From positions 1-64,000 of the forward strand of contig CAZVKC010000013.1 of the NCBI GenBank assembly GCA_964627455.1: DNA of 64,000 bases, given 5' to 3'. Positions 43,530 to 53,304 of this stretch are shown piece after piece. The notes beneath the pieces were generated by a model, which was not told the DNA's origin, did no database searches, and was given only the letters and a program-made list of their open reading frames with translations. Source of the stretch: F-183 sp964627455. GTDB taxonomy: Bacteria; Acidobacteriota; Terriglobia; Bryobacterales; Bryobacteraceae. Position 1 is the stretch's first letter. The number at the start of each line of letters is the position of its first letter. A program made the position numbers and the translations under genes.

Positions 43530-44438
43530 ATGAAGCGTGTAGTCCCATTACTAACGACGCTTGCGTGCTGTATTGCCGGCGCGCAGGTCCGCTTTGAAGC
43601 GCCCAGACTGGGCTATGTCTTCGATTCCGAAGCAAAATCGATCCGACAGATTGGAGGCGTGCCGGGGGCGGCTGCGTTTGACGCCACGATGGACGCCGGC
43701 GGCTCGGTTGAGCGGGCCTGGGTCGGGGGACAGAGCTACGCCATTGTGCAAGGCAAAGTCGAGACCGGCAGCCGCTGGGTGGATTTTTCTCGCGGCGGAT
43801 CCGTGACGTTGCCCGACTTTCAGTTGGCGGCGGTGAGTTCCGGTGGACGGTACTTCGCGATCGCCACGGCGGACGGCGCTGTGGAAATTCGTGACGGTGC
43901 GACGGGCGCGCTTGTCGCGCGGGTTGCGAGTGGAGTTCCCGCGGCGGTGACTGCTCTGGCGGTTTCAGACGATGGAGGCGCGGCGCTGATTGCGTCGGCG
44001 ACGGCCCTCGCCTTGTGGACCTCTGACCGGGATGGCGCGATGCGCAACGTCTGGAGCGGCGACGGGATTCGGAGCGTCACATTTCTCGGGGATTCGCGCG
44101 ATTACGCCGCGCTGGATGGCGCGAAGTATCTGGTGAGCCGCGGCGGCTCGCTGACAGAAAGCCAGGTTCCGGTTGCGGGCGCTTCGGCGATCGCGTCGAT
44201 CGAGGCCGGAGCGAGATTGGCGATCGGCGGGGACCGGATGATTGCACTCGTGGATCCGGGCGCGGGTGACGCGGCGGTTCGCCTTGCAGTGGATGGTGTT
44301 GTCGAAGGATTCGCCAAGGTGAATGGAGGCGGCGACGTCCTGCAGATCCTGCTGCGCGCGGATGGCCGCACGGCGCTGCTCGAGACCTCGGGACAAGCGC
44401 AGATTGAAATCGTTGTTGCAGGTGGGGGGATCCGCTAA
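43530..44438 (+). CDS. secreted beta-propeller-like protein
   Basis: 302 residues from ATG 43530 (MKRVVPLLTTLACC) with a signal peptide to about residue 18. The rest shows repeated short strands with a WD40/YVTN-like rhythm: SSGGRYFAIATADGAVEIRDGATGALVARV, then VSDDGGAALIASATALALWTSDRD and FLGDSRDYAALDGAKYLV, i.e. a beta-propeller. No catalytic site is visible. Its TAA overlaps the ATG of the NIDO/Ig protein gene by one base (TAATG), so the two are coupled and probably function together outside the cytoplasm. A start at 43500 is open but gives no better signal peptide. Confidence 0.7.
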   Translation: MKRVVPLLTTLACCIAGAQVRFEAPRLGYVFDSEAKSIRQIGGVPGAAAFDATMDAGGSVERAWVGGQSYAIVQGKVETGSRWVDFSRGGSVTLPDFQLAAVSSGGRYFAIATADGAVEIRDGATGALVARVASGVPAAVTALAVSDDGGAALIASATALALWTSDRDGAMRNVWSGDGIRSVTFLGDSRDYAALDGAKYLVSRGGSLTESQVPVAGASAIASIEAGARLAIGGDRMIALVDPGAGDAAVRLAVDGVVEGFAKVNGGGDVLQILLRADGRTALLETSGQAQIEIVVAGGGIR

Positions 44439-47434
44439 TGAAAAAGACGGCGCTAACTCTGGCGGCCCTTGCGCTGGCCGCGCCGGTGGTGGAGGCGCAA
44501 GCCATCCGCCGGGATCCCGGCTTCGATGCGAACTTCGTGGAACGGAACGACGACGGCTCTTCGGCGCTGGTCAACCTCGGTTTCACGCTCAATTTCTTCG
44601 GACGCGTGCGCACGCAGTGCTACGTCAACAACAACGGCAACATCACGTTTGACGACGCGCTCGCGACGTATACGCCATTCGGTCTGACGGCGGCAAAGCG
44701 CGAGATCATCGCTCCGTTTTTTGCCGATGTCGACACGCGCAATGCGGCGTCGAACGTCGTGCGCTACGGCCGTTCGCGGGTCAATGGACGCCCCGCCTTC
44801 GGCGTGAACTATATCGACGTGGGCTACTTCTCTTCGCATGCCGACAAACTGAACCGTTTTCAACTCGTGCTGATCGAGCGTTCGGATACGGGCGAGGGCA
44901 ACTTCGACATCGAGTTCAACTATGAGCGGGTGCTGTGGGAGACCGGCGACGCTTCGGGCGGAACCGCGGGCTACGGCGGGACGCCAGTGATCGTCGGTTA
45001 CTCGAACGGCAGCGGCGATCCCGGCACCTACTTCGAATTGAGCGGCAGCGCGATCTCGACGATGTTCCTCGATAACGGCCGTCGCGCACTCGTCCGCCAG
45101 AAGCTGAACAGCGACATTTTTGGCCGTCTTGTGTTCCGGGCTCGCGGCGGCATCATCCTGCCCGATCTCACCATCACCTCGTCGAGCGTGCTGCGCGAGG
45201 GCATTGTGGGCCAGAATTACAGCGCCACGCTAGGTTCGATTGGCGGTTCGGCGCCGTATCGCTGGACATTGACGCCGGACACGGTGATGATCCCCGGTCT
45301 TACTCTGGACGCCAACACCGGCGTGATCTCGGGCATTCCAACGCAGGCGGGCACTGCAAGCTTCACGCTGGGACTGACGGCGCGCACGGAGGATGGCGAC
45401 CGCCAAACGTCGGCGCGAGCGTCGATCACGGTGCGCCCCCCGCAGTTGCAGGTCACGACAACGGCGCTGCCGACCGCGACCCTGAACCGGAGTTACACGC
45501 AGCGTCTTTCCGCATCGGGAAGCACGTCTGGTTACCGGTGGAGCGTCGACGATCCTTCTTCGCTGCCTCCGGGGCTGACGTTCGCGGCCGACGGTTCGAT
45601 CGGTGGGACTCCGTTGCGCGAAGGGATCTACGGATTCACGGCGCGGGCGCAGTCCACCGCGAGCGATGGATCCTCACCTGCGGAACGCTACCTGCGCATC
45701 AGCGTGGCGCCCGCATCGGTGGACCTGAGCGCGGCCTGTTCGCTGCAACCGGCCACGCGCGGCGTGCCGTATTCGCAATTGTTGCGCGCCAGCGGCGGAT
45801 CGGGTCCGTATACGTATCGCCTGCTGGGACAGTTGCCGATGGGGATGACTCTCGATCCGGCATCCGGCGCGATCAATGGCTCGGCTGCGGTGTCGGGCGA
45901 TTTCAGCTTCTCTGTGGAAGTCCGCGATGCCCGCGCCAACACGCGCGCTGTGGATTGCTCGTTCCAGGTCTGGGAGCCGGAGGTCGCGATCAGCGGCTGT
46001 CCGCTGCCTCTTGCCAGCGTCGGCACGGCGATCTCGCGTTCGCTCGCTGCGACGGGCGGTGAAGGTCCATATACATACTCGTTGATCGGAACCCTGCCGC
46101 AAGGCGTCACGCTGACGCAGGACGGCGGCATCGTCGGAACCCCGCGCCAGTCCGGCGGATTCCTCTTCCGTGTGGTCGCATCCGACTCTGCAGGACGGCA
46201 AACCGCCGCGCCTTGCGGGCTCACCGTGCTGCCGTCCGTTCTTTCCGCGTCCTACTGCGTGTTGCCGCAAGCGACGGCGGGCGAGCCATACACGCAGGTC
46301 CTCAACGCCAGCGGCGGTGAAGCGCCGCACATCTGGCGCGTGGTCGGATCCCTGCCGGAAGGCCTCGGGCTGTCGGGCGCAGGCGTCGCCAACGGCACGC
46401 CGGCAACGCCGGGCGATTATCAGTTCAACGTCAGCATCACGGATGCGCGCGGTTTCTCGGTGGTGCAAAGCTGCACGATGAACGTGCGTCCGCAGCCGAT
46501 GCGCCTTGAATCGGCCTGCCCGCTTCCCTCGGCTCGCGTCGGGATCTCGTACTCGCAGCGGTTGACCGCAGTGGGAGGCCAGGCGCCGCACAAGTTCGCG
46601 ATCCAGGGCGTGTTGCCTGATGGTTTGCGGCTGGGCTCCGATGGCGTGATCTCCGGCACGGCGAGTGACGTCAGCCAGCGTGGATTCCAGGTCGAGGTTC
46701 GGGACGCGAATGGTTCCGTGACCCGCCAAACCTGCGCGCTCGGCGTCGAACTGCCGTCGCTTCCGGCGATGCGTGTGACGGGCGTACCCACGACGGTTCC
46801 GGCGGCGAACACATCGCTTGCGCCGGTGATCGAACTGGCTAATGCGTATTCGCTCCCCTTGCAGGGAACGCTCACGATCGAGAATGCGCCTGAAACGAAC
46901 AGCATCGATGCGGAGGCCAACCAGGCGGATCCGCGGGTGCGGTTCGCAAACGGCTTCCCTTCGATTCCGTTCACGATCCCTCCCGGCACGCGCAGCCTGC
47001 GCCTTCCGGTCGCGACCTCGGGCACGGTTGCCGGATCGCTCACCTTCCGCATCGAGAATCTGCGAACCACCGGTGTGGATCTTCCCACCGTTGTGGCGCC
47101 GGCTGTGACGCGAATCCCGGCAGGTCCCGCGACTCTGACCGATGCCTGCTATGCGAAGACCTCCGCTGGCGGGTACGAGATGGCCGTCACTGGCTTCTCG
47201 ACGACCCGCGAACTCGAGTGGGGGCTCATCAATATCGGCGGCGCATTGCAGAAGGTCGACCTGAGCGGCTACTCGGCGGACTACTTTGCATCGAGCGCCA
47301 GCATCCGGTCGGGCGGCGCTTTCCGAGTGGCTTTCCCGTTCACCCTCCCGTCGGCCTCCAACCCGGTGGTCAACGTGACGGTGTCAAACTCCTACGGTTC
47401 ATCTCAAACCCGCCAGGCGCAGGCATGCCGCTAA
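44438..47434 (+). CDS. large NIDO/He_PIG-repeat exported protein
   Basis: 998 residues, signal peptide about 1-20. Residues ~25-240 are a nidogen-like (NIDO) domain: YVNNNGNITFDDALATYTPFGL, REIIAPFFADVDTR and VGYSNGSGDPGTYFELSG. Residues ~250-790 hold about six putative-Ig (He_PIG) repeats with the pattern YSxxLxAxGGxxPYxxxLxGxLPxGxxLxxxGxIxGTP. From the third on, each starts with a Cys-containing strand (SACSLQ, ISGCPLP, ASYCVLP, ESACPLP), which suggests disulfide-stabilised repeats. Residues ~800-998 are a C-terminal beta domain with a last Cys. Such proteins mediate adhesion or surface binding. The repeats are diverged. Coupled to the upstream propeller gene; a strong terminator follows. 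Confidence 0.8.
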   Translation: MKKTALTLAALALAAPVVEAQAIRRDPGFDANFVERNDDGSSALVNLGFTLNFFGRVRTQCYVNNNGNITFDDALATYTPFGLTAAKREIIAPFFADVDTRNAASNVVRYGRSRVNGRPAFGVNYIDVGYFSSHADKLNRFQLVLIERSDTGEGNFDIEFNYERVLWETGDASGGTAGYGGTPVIVGYSNGSGDPGTYFELSGSAISTMFLDNGRRALVRQKLNSDIFGRLVFRARGGIILPDLTITSSSVLREGIVGQNYSATLGSIGGSAPYRWTLTPDTVMIPGLTLDANTGVISGIPTQAGTASFTLGLTARTEDGDRQTSARASITVRPPQLQVTTTALPTATLNRSYTQRLSASGSTSGYRWSVDDPSSLPPGLTFAADGSIGGTPLREGIYGFTARAQSTASDGSSPAERYLRISVAPASVDLSAACSLQPATRGVPYSQLLRASGGSGPYTYRLLGQLPMGMTLDPASGAINGSAAVSGDFSFSVEVRDARANTRAVDCSFQVWEPEVAISGCPLPLASVGTAISRSLAATGGEGPYTYSLIGTLPQGVTLTQDGGIVGTPRQSGGFLFRVVASDSAGRQTAAPCGLTVLPSVLSASYCVLPQATAGEPYTQVLNASGGEAPHIWRVVGSLPEGLGLSGAGVANGTPATPGDYQFNVSITDARGFSVVQSCTMNVRPQPMRLESACPLPSARVGISYSQRLTAVGGQAPHKFAIQGVLPDGLRLGSDGVISGTASDVSQRGFQVEVRDANGSVTRQTCALGVELPSLPAMRVTGVPTTVPAANTSLAPVIELANAYSLPLQGTLTIENAPETNSIDAEANQADPRVRFANGFPSIPFTIPPGTRSLRLPVATSGTVAGSLTFRIENLRTTGVDLPTVVAPAVTRIPAGPATLTDACYAKTSAGGYEMAVTGFSTTRELEWGLINIGGALQKVDLSGYSADYFASSASIRSGGAFRVAFPFTLPSASNPVVNVTVSNSYGSSQTRQAQACR

Positions 47435-47454
47435 GCGGACATTGATTGAGACTC

Positions 47455-47491
47455 GGCCCGTTCCTGACTACCGCAGGGACGGGCCTTTTTT
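47455..47491 (+). terminator. rho-independent terminator after the NIDO/Ig protein
   Basis: A 12-bp stem with one G-T pair (47455-47466 with 47474-47485, core ggcccgt/acgggcc), a 7-base loop and six T residues (47486-47491), starting 21 bases after the stop. Confidence 0.88.
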
Positions 47492-47550
47492 CCTTTGCTG
47501 CACAATCGGGAACTTTTCGGGGTGCAATCGTCAATACCATAGTGAAGACG

Positions 47551-48384
47551 ATGTACTCACTGGTTTCTCTCGCATTCCTCACGGCCGTCGCGCAGGCACA
47601 GACTCCCGCGACCGCGCCCATTCCAAAGGCTTTTGAAGTCGCCTCCATCAAGCCGAACTCCTCCAGCGACAATCGCATTGCGATCCGCATGGCGCCCGGC
47701 GGATCCTTCAACGCAAACGGCATCACGCTGCGCCTGCTCGTGGGGCAGGCGTTCAATATGCGCGATCACCAGATCATCGGAGGCCCGGGTTGGATGGCGT
47801 CCGACCGCTGGGACATCCAGGCCAAAGGTCCTGAAGGCATGCCCGACCGCATCACGCCCGAAATGCTACGGCCGATGCTGCAATCGCTGATCACTGACCG
47901 GTTTCAGTTGAAGTATCACACCGAATCGCGCGAGATGCCCGTGTATGTGCTGACGGTTGCGAAGGGCGGTCCGAAGATGAAGGAGGTCGAAGTGCAGCCT
48001 GGCCCTGGTGGTCCCGGCGGTGGACCCGGCGGTCCGCAGCGCATGATGCGCATGGGGCGCGGGATGCTGAACGCCAATGGCGTGCCGATCCAGTTCCTCG
48101 TGCAGCAACTCGCGCAGCAACTCGGTCGCACCGTGATCGACAAGACCGGACTCACCGGCTTCTACGACTTCGACCTGCAGTGGACTCCCGAACCCGGCCA
48201 CGGCGGTGGCGGTCCCTTTGGCGGTGGCGCGCCTCCGCCTCCCGACGCGATGCCTGCCACGGACAACAGTGGTCCGACGATCTACACGGCGCTCCAGGAG
48301 AAGCTGGGGCTGAAGCTGGAATCCTCGAAAGGTCCGGTGGACGTCCTGATCGTCGACAGCGTGTCGAAGCCCAGCGAAAACTAG
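47551..48384 (+). CDS. TIGR03435 family 'soil-associated' protein
   Basis: 277 residues from ATG 47551 (MYSLVSLAFLTAVAQAQ, signal peptide). FEVASIKPN...GGSFNANGITLRLLVGQAFNM, WDIQAKGPEG, MLQSLITDRFQLKYHTESREMPVYVLTVAKGGPKMKE and LTGFYDFDLQWTPE are the blocks of TIGR03435, a family greatly expanded in Solibacter genomes and of unknown reaction. A Gly/Pro-rich loop (about 180-200, GPGGPGGGPGGP) is an insertion. These genes often stand next to M56-peptidase/BlaR sensors, but here the gene opens a unit with an Oar-like receptor 6 bases on. GTG 47542 is an alternative start. Confidence 0.9.
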   Translation: MYSLVSLAFLTAVAQAQTPATAPIPKAFEVASIKPNSSSDNRIAIRMAPGGSFNANGITLRLLVGQAFNMRDHQIIGGPGWMASDRWDIQAKGPEGMPDRITPEMLRPMLQSLITDRFQLKYHTESREMPVYVLTVAKGGPKMKEVEVQPGPGGPGGGPGGPQRMMRMGRGMLNANGVPIQFLVQQLAQQLGRTVIDKTGLTGFYDFDLQWTPEPGHGGGGPFGGGAPPPPDAMPATDNSGPTIYTALQEKLGLKLESSKGPVDVLIVDSVSKPSEN

Positions 48385-48390
48385 AGTTCG

Positions 48391-51192
48391 ATGCACCAGA
48401 TCATTTCGTTATTGCTGATCGCCGCCGATCTGCGCGGTCTGGTGACGTTCGGCGGCACGCCGGTTCCGGGCGCGACCGTCACGGCGATCCATCAGAAGCA
48501 GAAGTTGACCGCGATCACAGATCCGCAGGGGCTGTTCGCTTTTGCGGATCTGCCGGACGATTCGACGTGGACCGTTCGCGTGGACATGCAGTTGTTCGCG
48601 CCCGTGTCCAAAGAGATGAAGACGGCGCCGGCGAATGTGCCGCCGCTCGAGTTCCCTCTACAGGCTGCGGATCCGCTGCCGCCTGCCGCGCCTCCTGCGG
48701 TGACGTTCCAGCGCGCGGAACCCGCAACGGTTGTCGCGAAGAAGGCGGACGCCGCGCCGCCACAGCAGCAACCTGTATCCGACGAACTCGCGCAGCGCGC
48801 GGCCGATGGATTCCTGGTCAACGGCAGCATCAACAACGGCGCCGCGTCCGCGTTCGCGCAGTTGCCTGCGTTCGGCAACAATCGCCGCGGCCAGCGTGGA
48901 CTCTATAACGGCAATCTCGGCGTCATCATCAATAACTCCCGCTTTGACGCGCGCAATTATTCGCTCACCGGGCAGGAGACGCCGAAGCCGGCGTACAACC
49001 GCATGCAGGCCGTGGTGTCCTTTGGCGGACCCTTGAAAATCCCCGGGCTCACCAAGCGCAACAACGGCCCGAACTTCACCGTGAACTACCAGTGGACACG
49101 CAACTCCAACGCCTCCACGCAAACCGGCCTCATGCCGACGCTTGCGCAGCGCAACGGCGAGGGTTTGCTGCCTGCGTCTTCGATCAGCACGCAGGCGCGC
49201 GCGCTGCTTGCTCTGTATCCGTTGCCGAACTTTACTTCGAGTTCGCGCTACAACTATCAAATCCCGATCGTCAGCGGACTGCATCAGGATGATCTGCAAA
49301 CGCGCGTCAGCAAGTCGATCCGCAAGAATTACATTGCCGGCAACTATTCCTGGCAGAGCACGCGCACCGATACGCCGGACCTTTTCGGGTTCCTCGACAC
49401 CGGTCGCGCGACCGGTATCAACACCGGCGTCAACTACCGGCGCACATTCAACCCGCGGACCTTCGTCAATATGGGCTTTCAGTACAGCCGCATGACCAAT
49501 CGCGTCACGCCGTATTTTGCCAATCGCGTAAATGTATCCGCCGCCGCCGGCATCGCAGGCAACAATCAGGAAGCCGTCAACTGGGGACCTCCCGCGTTGA
49601 ACTTTGCCAACGGCATCACGCCGCTCGTCGAAGCGCAGGCCTCGCTGATCCGCAATCAAACGGCGAGCGCGTCGGCGGACGCTTTCATGAGCCGCGGCCG
49701 CCACAACGTGCAGTTCGGCTACACGCACCGGCGCCAGCAATTCAACACGCTCTCGCAGCAGGACGCCCGCGGAACTTTCGCGTTCACCGGCGCTGACGAT
49801 TTCACGAAGTTCCTGTTGGGGACGCCCGACACGGCGTCGATCGCGTACGGCAACGCCGACAAGTACCTGCGATCGACTATTCACGAAGCGTTTCTCAACG
49901 ACGACTTCCGCGTGAATCCGGGCTTCACCATCAACGCGGGCATCCGCTGGGACTACTGGTCCCCCGCTGAAGAAAAGTACGGCCGCCTGGTGAATCTCGA
50001 CCTCGCACAGCCCGGCTTCGCCCGGGCCACGCCGGTTGTGAACGGCGCCCGTCTGCAACCGGATCGTAATAATGTATCGCCGCGCATTGCGTTCTCGTGG
50101 CGGCCGTTCGCGGCTTCGTCGATGGTGATCCGCGGCGGATACGGCATCTACTACGACACGTCCGTCTATCAGCCCATCGCGATGCAGATGGCGCAACAGG
50201 CGCCTCTTTCAAAGAGCTTCCGCGTGGCGAGTACACCCGAGCGTCCGCTCACGTTGGCCGATGGTTTGAACACCGCCGCCACCGGCGTAGCGGCGACGAC
50301 CTTCGCCGTGGATCCGCGTTTTCGCGTCGGTTACTCGCAGAACTGGCAGTTGACCATCCAGCGCGACCTTCCCGCCGGCTTGCAGATGAACGTCAATTAC
50401 TCCGGCGGCAAGGGCACGCGGGCGCAGCAGCAGATTCTGCCGAATACGTTTCCTGCGGGATCGGTTGACCCGTCGGGGTTCACCTATCTCATGTCGAACG
50501 GCAATTCGATCCGTCATGCGGGACAGGCGCAGATCCGCCGCCGCCTGCGTAGCGGGTTGACGGCCAGCTTGACGTACACCTATGCAAAGTCCATCGACAA
50601 CGCCGCGCTCGGCGGGCGCAACACCGGTGGATCCCTCATCGCGCAGAACTGGCTCGACCTTGGCGCGGAACGTGCGCGCTCGAACTTCGATCAGCGCCAC
50701 CTGATGAACGCGATGCTGCAATACACGACAGGCATGGGCAAGGTCCGCAAGGTCCCGTCGCTGCTAAAGGAATGGACCATGGGGACGCAGATCAACGCGG
50801 GCTCGGGACTTCCGCTGACGCCGGTGTATTTGAGTCCGGTGCGTGGAACCGGCGTCACGGGCAGCATCCGGCCGGATTACACCGGCGCGCCGATGTTCCT
50901 CAATGACGTTCTCAATCCTGCCGCCTACGCGATTCCCGCCACGGGACGCTGGGGCAACGCGGGACGCAATACGATCACGGGTCCACAGCAGTTTGTGTTG
51001 AATGCGTCGTTGAGCAAGACGTTTCGCTCCACAGATCGCGTCAGCGTGGACTTCCGCATCGACGCGGCCAACGCGCTCAACTACGTGACCTTCCCGTCGT
51101 GGAACACCGTGCTCGGCAGCGCCCAGTTCGGCCTGCCTGCGACTGCGAATCCAATGCGCACAATTCAGACTGTCCTGCGGATGAGGTTTTAG
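48391..51192 (+). CDS. Oar-like outer membrane receptor with carboxypeptidase-regulatory domain
   Basis: 933 residues. An N-terminal hydrophobic stretch and then a carboxypeptidase-regulatory-like (CarboxypepD_reg) domain at about 10-80 (LRGLVTFGGTPVPGATVTAIHQKQKLTAITDPQGLFAFADLP). A Pro/Ala linker leads to a degenerate plug (~140-230) and a TonB-receptor-like 22-strand barrel that ends with Phe (QTVLRMRF), the outer-membrane insertion signal. This is the acidobacterial Oar/TonB-like class. Cargo is unknown; no ExbB/TonB gene is near. It is the middle of a three-gene unit, 6 bases from both neighbours. Compact N-terminus: the signal peptide is weak. Confidence 0.88.
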   Translation: MHQIISLLLIAADLRGLVTFGGTPVPGATVTAIHQKQKLTAITDPQGLFAFADLPDDSTWTVRVDMQLFAPVSKEMKTAPANVPPLEFPLQAADPLPPAAPPAVTFQRAEPATVVAKKADAAPPQQQPVSDELAQRAADGFLVNGSINNGAASAFAQLPAFGNNRRGQRGLYNGNLGVIINNSRFDARNYSLTGQETPKPAYNRMQAVVSFGGPLKIPGLTKRNNGPNFTVNYQWTRNSNASTQTGLMPTLAQRNGEGLLPASSISTQARALLALYPLPNFTSSSRYNYQIPIVSGLHQDDLQTRVSKSIRKNYIAGNYSWQSTRTDTPDLFGFLDTGRATGINTGVNYRRTFNPRTFVNMGFQYSRMTNRVTPYFANRVNVSAAAGIAGNNQEAVNWGPPALNFANGITPLVEAQASLIRNQTASASADAFMSRGRHNVQFGYTHRRQQFNTLSQQDARGTFAFTGADDFTKFLLGTPDTASIAYGNADKYLRSTIHEAFLNDDFRVNPGFTINAGIRWDYWSPAEEKYGRLVNLDLAQPGFARATPVVNGARLQPDRNNVSPRIAFSWRPFAASSMVIRGGYGIYYDTSVYQPIAMQMAQQAPLSKSFRVASTPERPLTLADGLNTAATGVAATTFAVDPRFRVGYSQNWQLTIQRDLPAGLQMNVNYSGGKGTRAQQQILPNTFPAGSVDPSGFTYLMSNGNSIRHAGQAQIRRRLRSGLTASLTYTYAKSIDNAALGGRNTGGSLIAQNWLDLGAERARSNFDQRHLMNAMLQYTTGMGKVRKVPSLLKEWTMGTQINAGSGLPLTPVYLSPVRGTGVTGSIRPDYTGAPMFLNDVLNPAAYAIPATGRWGNAGRNTITGPQQFVLNASLSKTFRSTDRVSVDFRIDAANALNYVTFPSWNTVLGSAQFGLPATANPMRTIQTVLRMRF

Positions 51193-51198
51193 CGCGCC

Positions 51199-53304
51199 GT
51201 GCTGACCCAAAACAAAAAGACGATACTTTGTTGGATTACCGCGGCCGCCGTTCTCCTCGCGCAAACCGGCCAGAACAAGACCGCGGACACGCCGCAGGCG
51301 ACGTTTCAGGCGACCACGCAGTTGGTGATCGAAACGGTGACGGTCAAAGACAAGTCCGGCAAGTCCATCACCGGACTCACCGCCAAAGACTTCACGCTCA
51401 CTGAAGACGGCGTTCCGCAGGAGATCAAATTCTTCGAGTTCCAAAAGCTTGATGAGACGCCGATTGCGACGCCGGTCCCCGAGTCGATGCGCGTTGCCGC
51501 GATGCCGCGTCTGACGCGAACGCAGATCGCGCCTGAAACGCCGGGCGACGTGCGATATCGCGACCGCCGGTTGCTCGCGCTGTACTTCGATCTCACTGCG
51601 ATGCCGCCGCCCGATCAGGTGCGGGCGTTCCAGGCCGCGAAGAAGTTCGTGCGGCAACAGATGACGCCCGCGGACCTCATCGCGATCATGGCGTTCTCGA
51701 GCGGCGCGGTACAGGTGCTGCAGGACTTCACCGCTGATCGTTCAAAACTGCTCGCGACCATCGAGACGCTGCTCGTCGGTGAAGACGAGAATGCGCCAGT
51801 GGATCCAACCGCAGCCGCCGACACCGGCTCCGCGTTCGGACAAAACGATTCCGAGTTCAACATCTTCTTTACCGACCGCCAACTCGCCGCGCTGCAAACC
51901 GCAGCCACGATGCTGGGCCGCCTCAACGAGAAGAAGTCGCTCGTCTATTTCGCGAGCGGCTTGCGCCTGAACGGTACGAACAATCAGGCGCAGCTCAACG
52001 CGACCATCAACGCGGCCGTCCGCGCGGGCGTTTCCTTCTGGCCGGTCGATGCTCGCGGACTCATCGCGCAAGCGCCGCTGGGCGACGCCACGCGCGGATC
52101 CGTTGGCGGAACCGGAATGTACACGGGCGCTGTGGCGAACGCCGTTACCGGATCCCTGCAGCGTTCGCAGGACACGCTCTGGACTCTCGCTGCCGACACC
52201 GGCGGCAAGGCGCTGCTCGATTACAACGATCTGGGGCAGGGAATCGTGCAGGCGCAGAAAGCCACCGGCAGCTACTACATCCTCGGCTACTATACGACCA
52301 ACACGAAGCCCGACGGCAAGTTCCGCCGCGTCAAGATCACAATCAACCAGCCGGATCTCGCGCTCGATTATCGCCAGGGCTATTACGCGTCGAAGCAGTT
52401 TGCGAAGTTCACCGTGGCTGACAAAGAGCGGCAACTCGAAGACGCGCTGATGCTCGGCGATCCGGTGACGGAACTCACCATCGCCATGGAGATCGCGTAC
52501 TTCCAACTCAACAGCGCTGAGTATTACGTGCCGGTCACGGTGAAGATCCCCGGCAGCGAACTTGCGCTCGCGCGCAAAGGCGGCGCTGATCACACGCTCA
52601 TCGACTTCGTCGGCGAGATCAAGGACTCGTACGGCACCACGGTCACCAACGTGCGCGACAAGGTCGACATCAAACTCACGGGCGCTACGGCAGCGGAACT
52701 GTCGAAGCGTCCCATCGAATACGACACGGGCTTCACGCTGCTGCCCGGCCGCTACAAAATCAAGATCCTCGCGCGCGATGCGGAAACCGGCCGCATGGGG
52801 ACTTACGAGCTTCCCTTCGTCGTACCGAACCTCGCGAAGATCCCGGCGCAGCGTGTACCCATCAGTTCGGTCGTGCTGAGCAGCCAGCGTGTGCCGATGC
52901 GCGACGCGTTGTTCAACGCGCAGAAGGACAAGACCAGCCAGCAGGCGCAACTCACGAATCCGCTCGTACAGGAAGGGCAGAAGCTCATCCCGTCGGTGAC
53001 CCGCGTCTTCAGCAAGGCTCGCGACATGTACGTCTTTTTGCAGGCGTATCAGCCCGGCGCGGAACCACCGAATCCGCTGTATTCCTACGTCACGCTCTAT
53101 CGCGGACAGGAAAAAGCGTTCGAGACGAAACCGGTTGGGATCTCCGATGGTCTGCCGAATACGAAGCTCCGCACGGCGCCGATGCAGTTCGCGTTTTCAC
53201 TCGACAAGCTCGAACCCGGCGAGTATCTGTGTCAGGTGACGGTCGTGGATCCCAAGGGGAGACGCTCGGCGTACTGGCAGGCTCCTGTGATGGTCATTCC
53301 GTAA
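51199..53304 (+). CDS. VWFA-related acidobacterial protein (TIGR03436)
   Basis: 701 residues from GTG 51199 with a signal segment (LCWITAAAVLLAQ). Early block VTVKDKSGKSITGLTAKDFTLTEDGVPQEIKFFEFQ is the TIGR03436 head; RLLALYFDLTAMPPPDQ opens a von Willebrand A fold, although the MIDAS DxSxS is replaced by DLTAM. GLRLNGTNNQAQLNATINAAVRAGVSFWPVDARGL is its second half. The C-terminal ~300 residues are beta-rich (AKFTVADKERQLEDALM...). It probably binds partners at the surface. It is the last of the unit with TIGR03435 and the Oar-like receptor, which suggests they act together. Confidence 0.9.
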   Translation: MLTQNKKTILCWITAAAVLLAQTGQNKTADTPQATFQATTQLVIETVTVKDKSGKSITGLTAKDFTLTEDGVPQEIKFFEFQKLDETPIATPVPESMRVAAMPRLTRTQIAPETPGDVRYRDRRLLALYFDLTAMPPPDQVRAFQAAKKFVRQQMTPADLIAIMAFSSGAVQVLQDFTADRSKLLATIETLLVGEDENAPVDPTAAADTGSAFGQNDSEFNIFFTDRQLAALQTAATMLGRLNEKKSLVYFASGLRLNGTNNQAQLNATINAAVRAGVSFWPVDARGLIAQAPLGDATRGSVGGTGMYTGAVANAVTGSLQRSQDTLWTLAADTGGKALLDYNDLGQGIVQAQKATGSYYILGYYTTNTKPDGKFRRVKITINQPDLALDYRQGYYASKQFAKFTVADKERQLEDALMLGDPVTELTIAMEIAYFQLNSAEYYVPVTVKIPGSELALARKGGADHTLIDFVGEIKDSYGTTVTNVRDKVDIKLTGATAAELSKRPIEYDTGFTLLPGRYKIKILARDAETGRMGTYELPFVVPNLAKIPAQRVPISSVVLSSQRVPMRDALFNAQKDKTSQQAQLTNPLVQEGQKLIPSVTRVFSKARDMYVFLQAYQPGAEPPNPLYSYVTLYRGQEKAFETKPVGISDGLPNTKLRTAPMQFAFSLDKLEPGEYLCQVTVVDPKGRRSAYWQAPVMVIP

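Noticed and set aside
48658..50196. Long minus-strand frame opposite the Oar-like receptor
   Set aside because: No domain or ribosome site; the plus-strand receptor has a C-terminal Phe and correct plug/barrel pattern.
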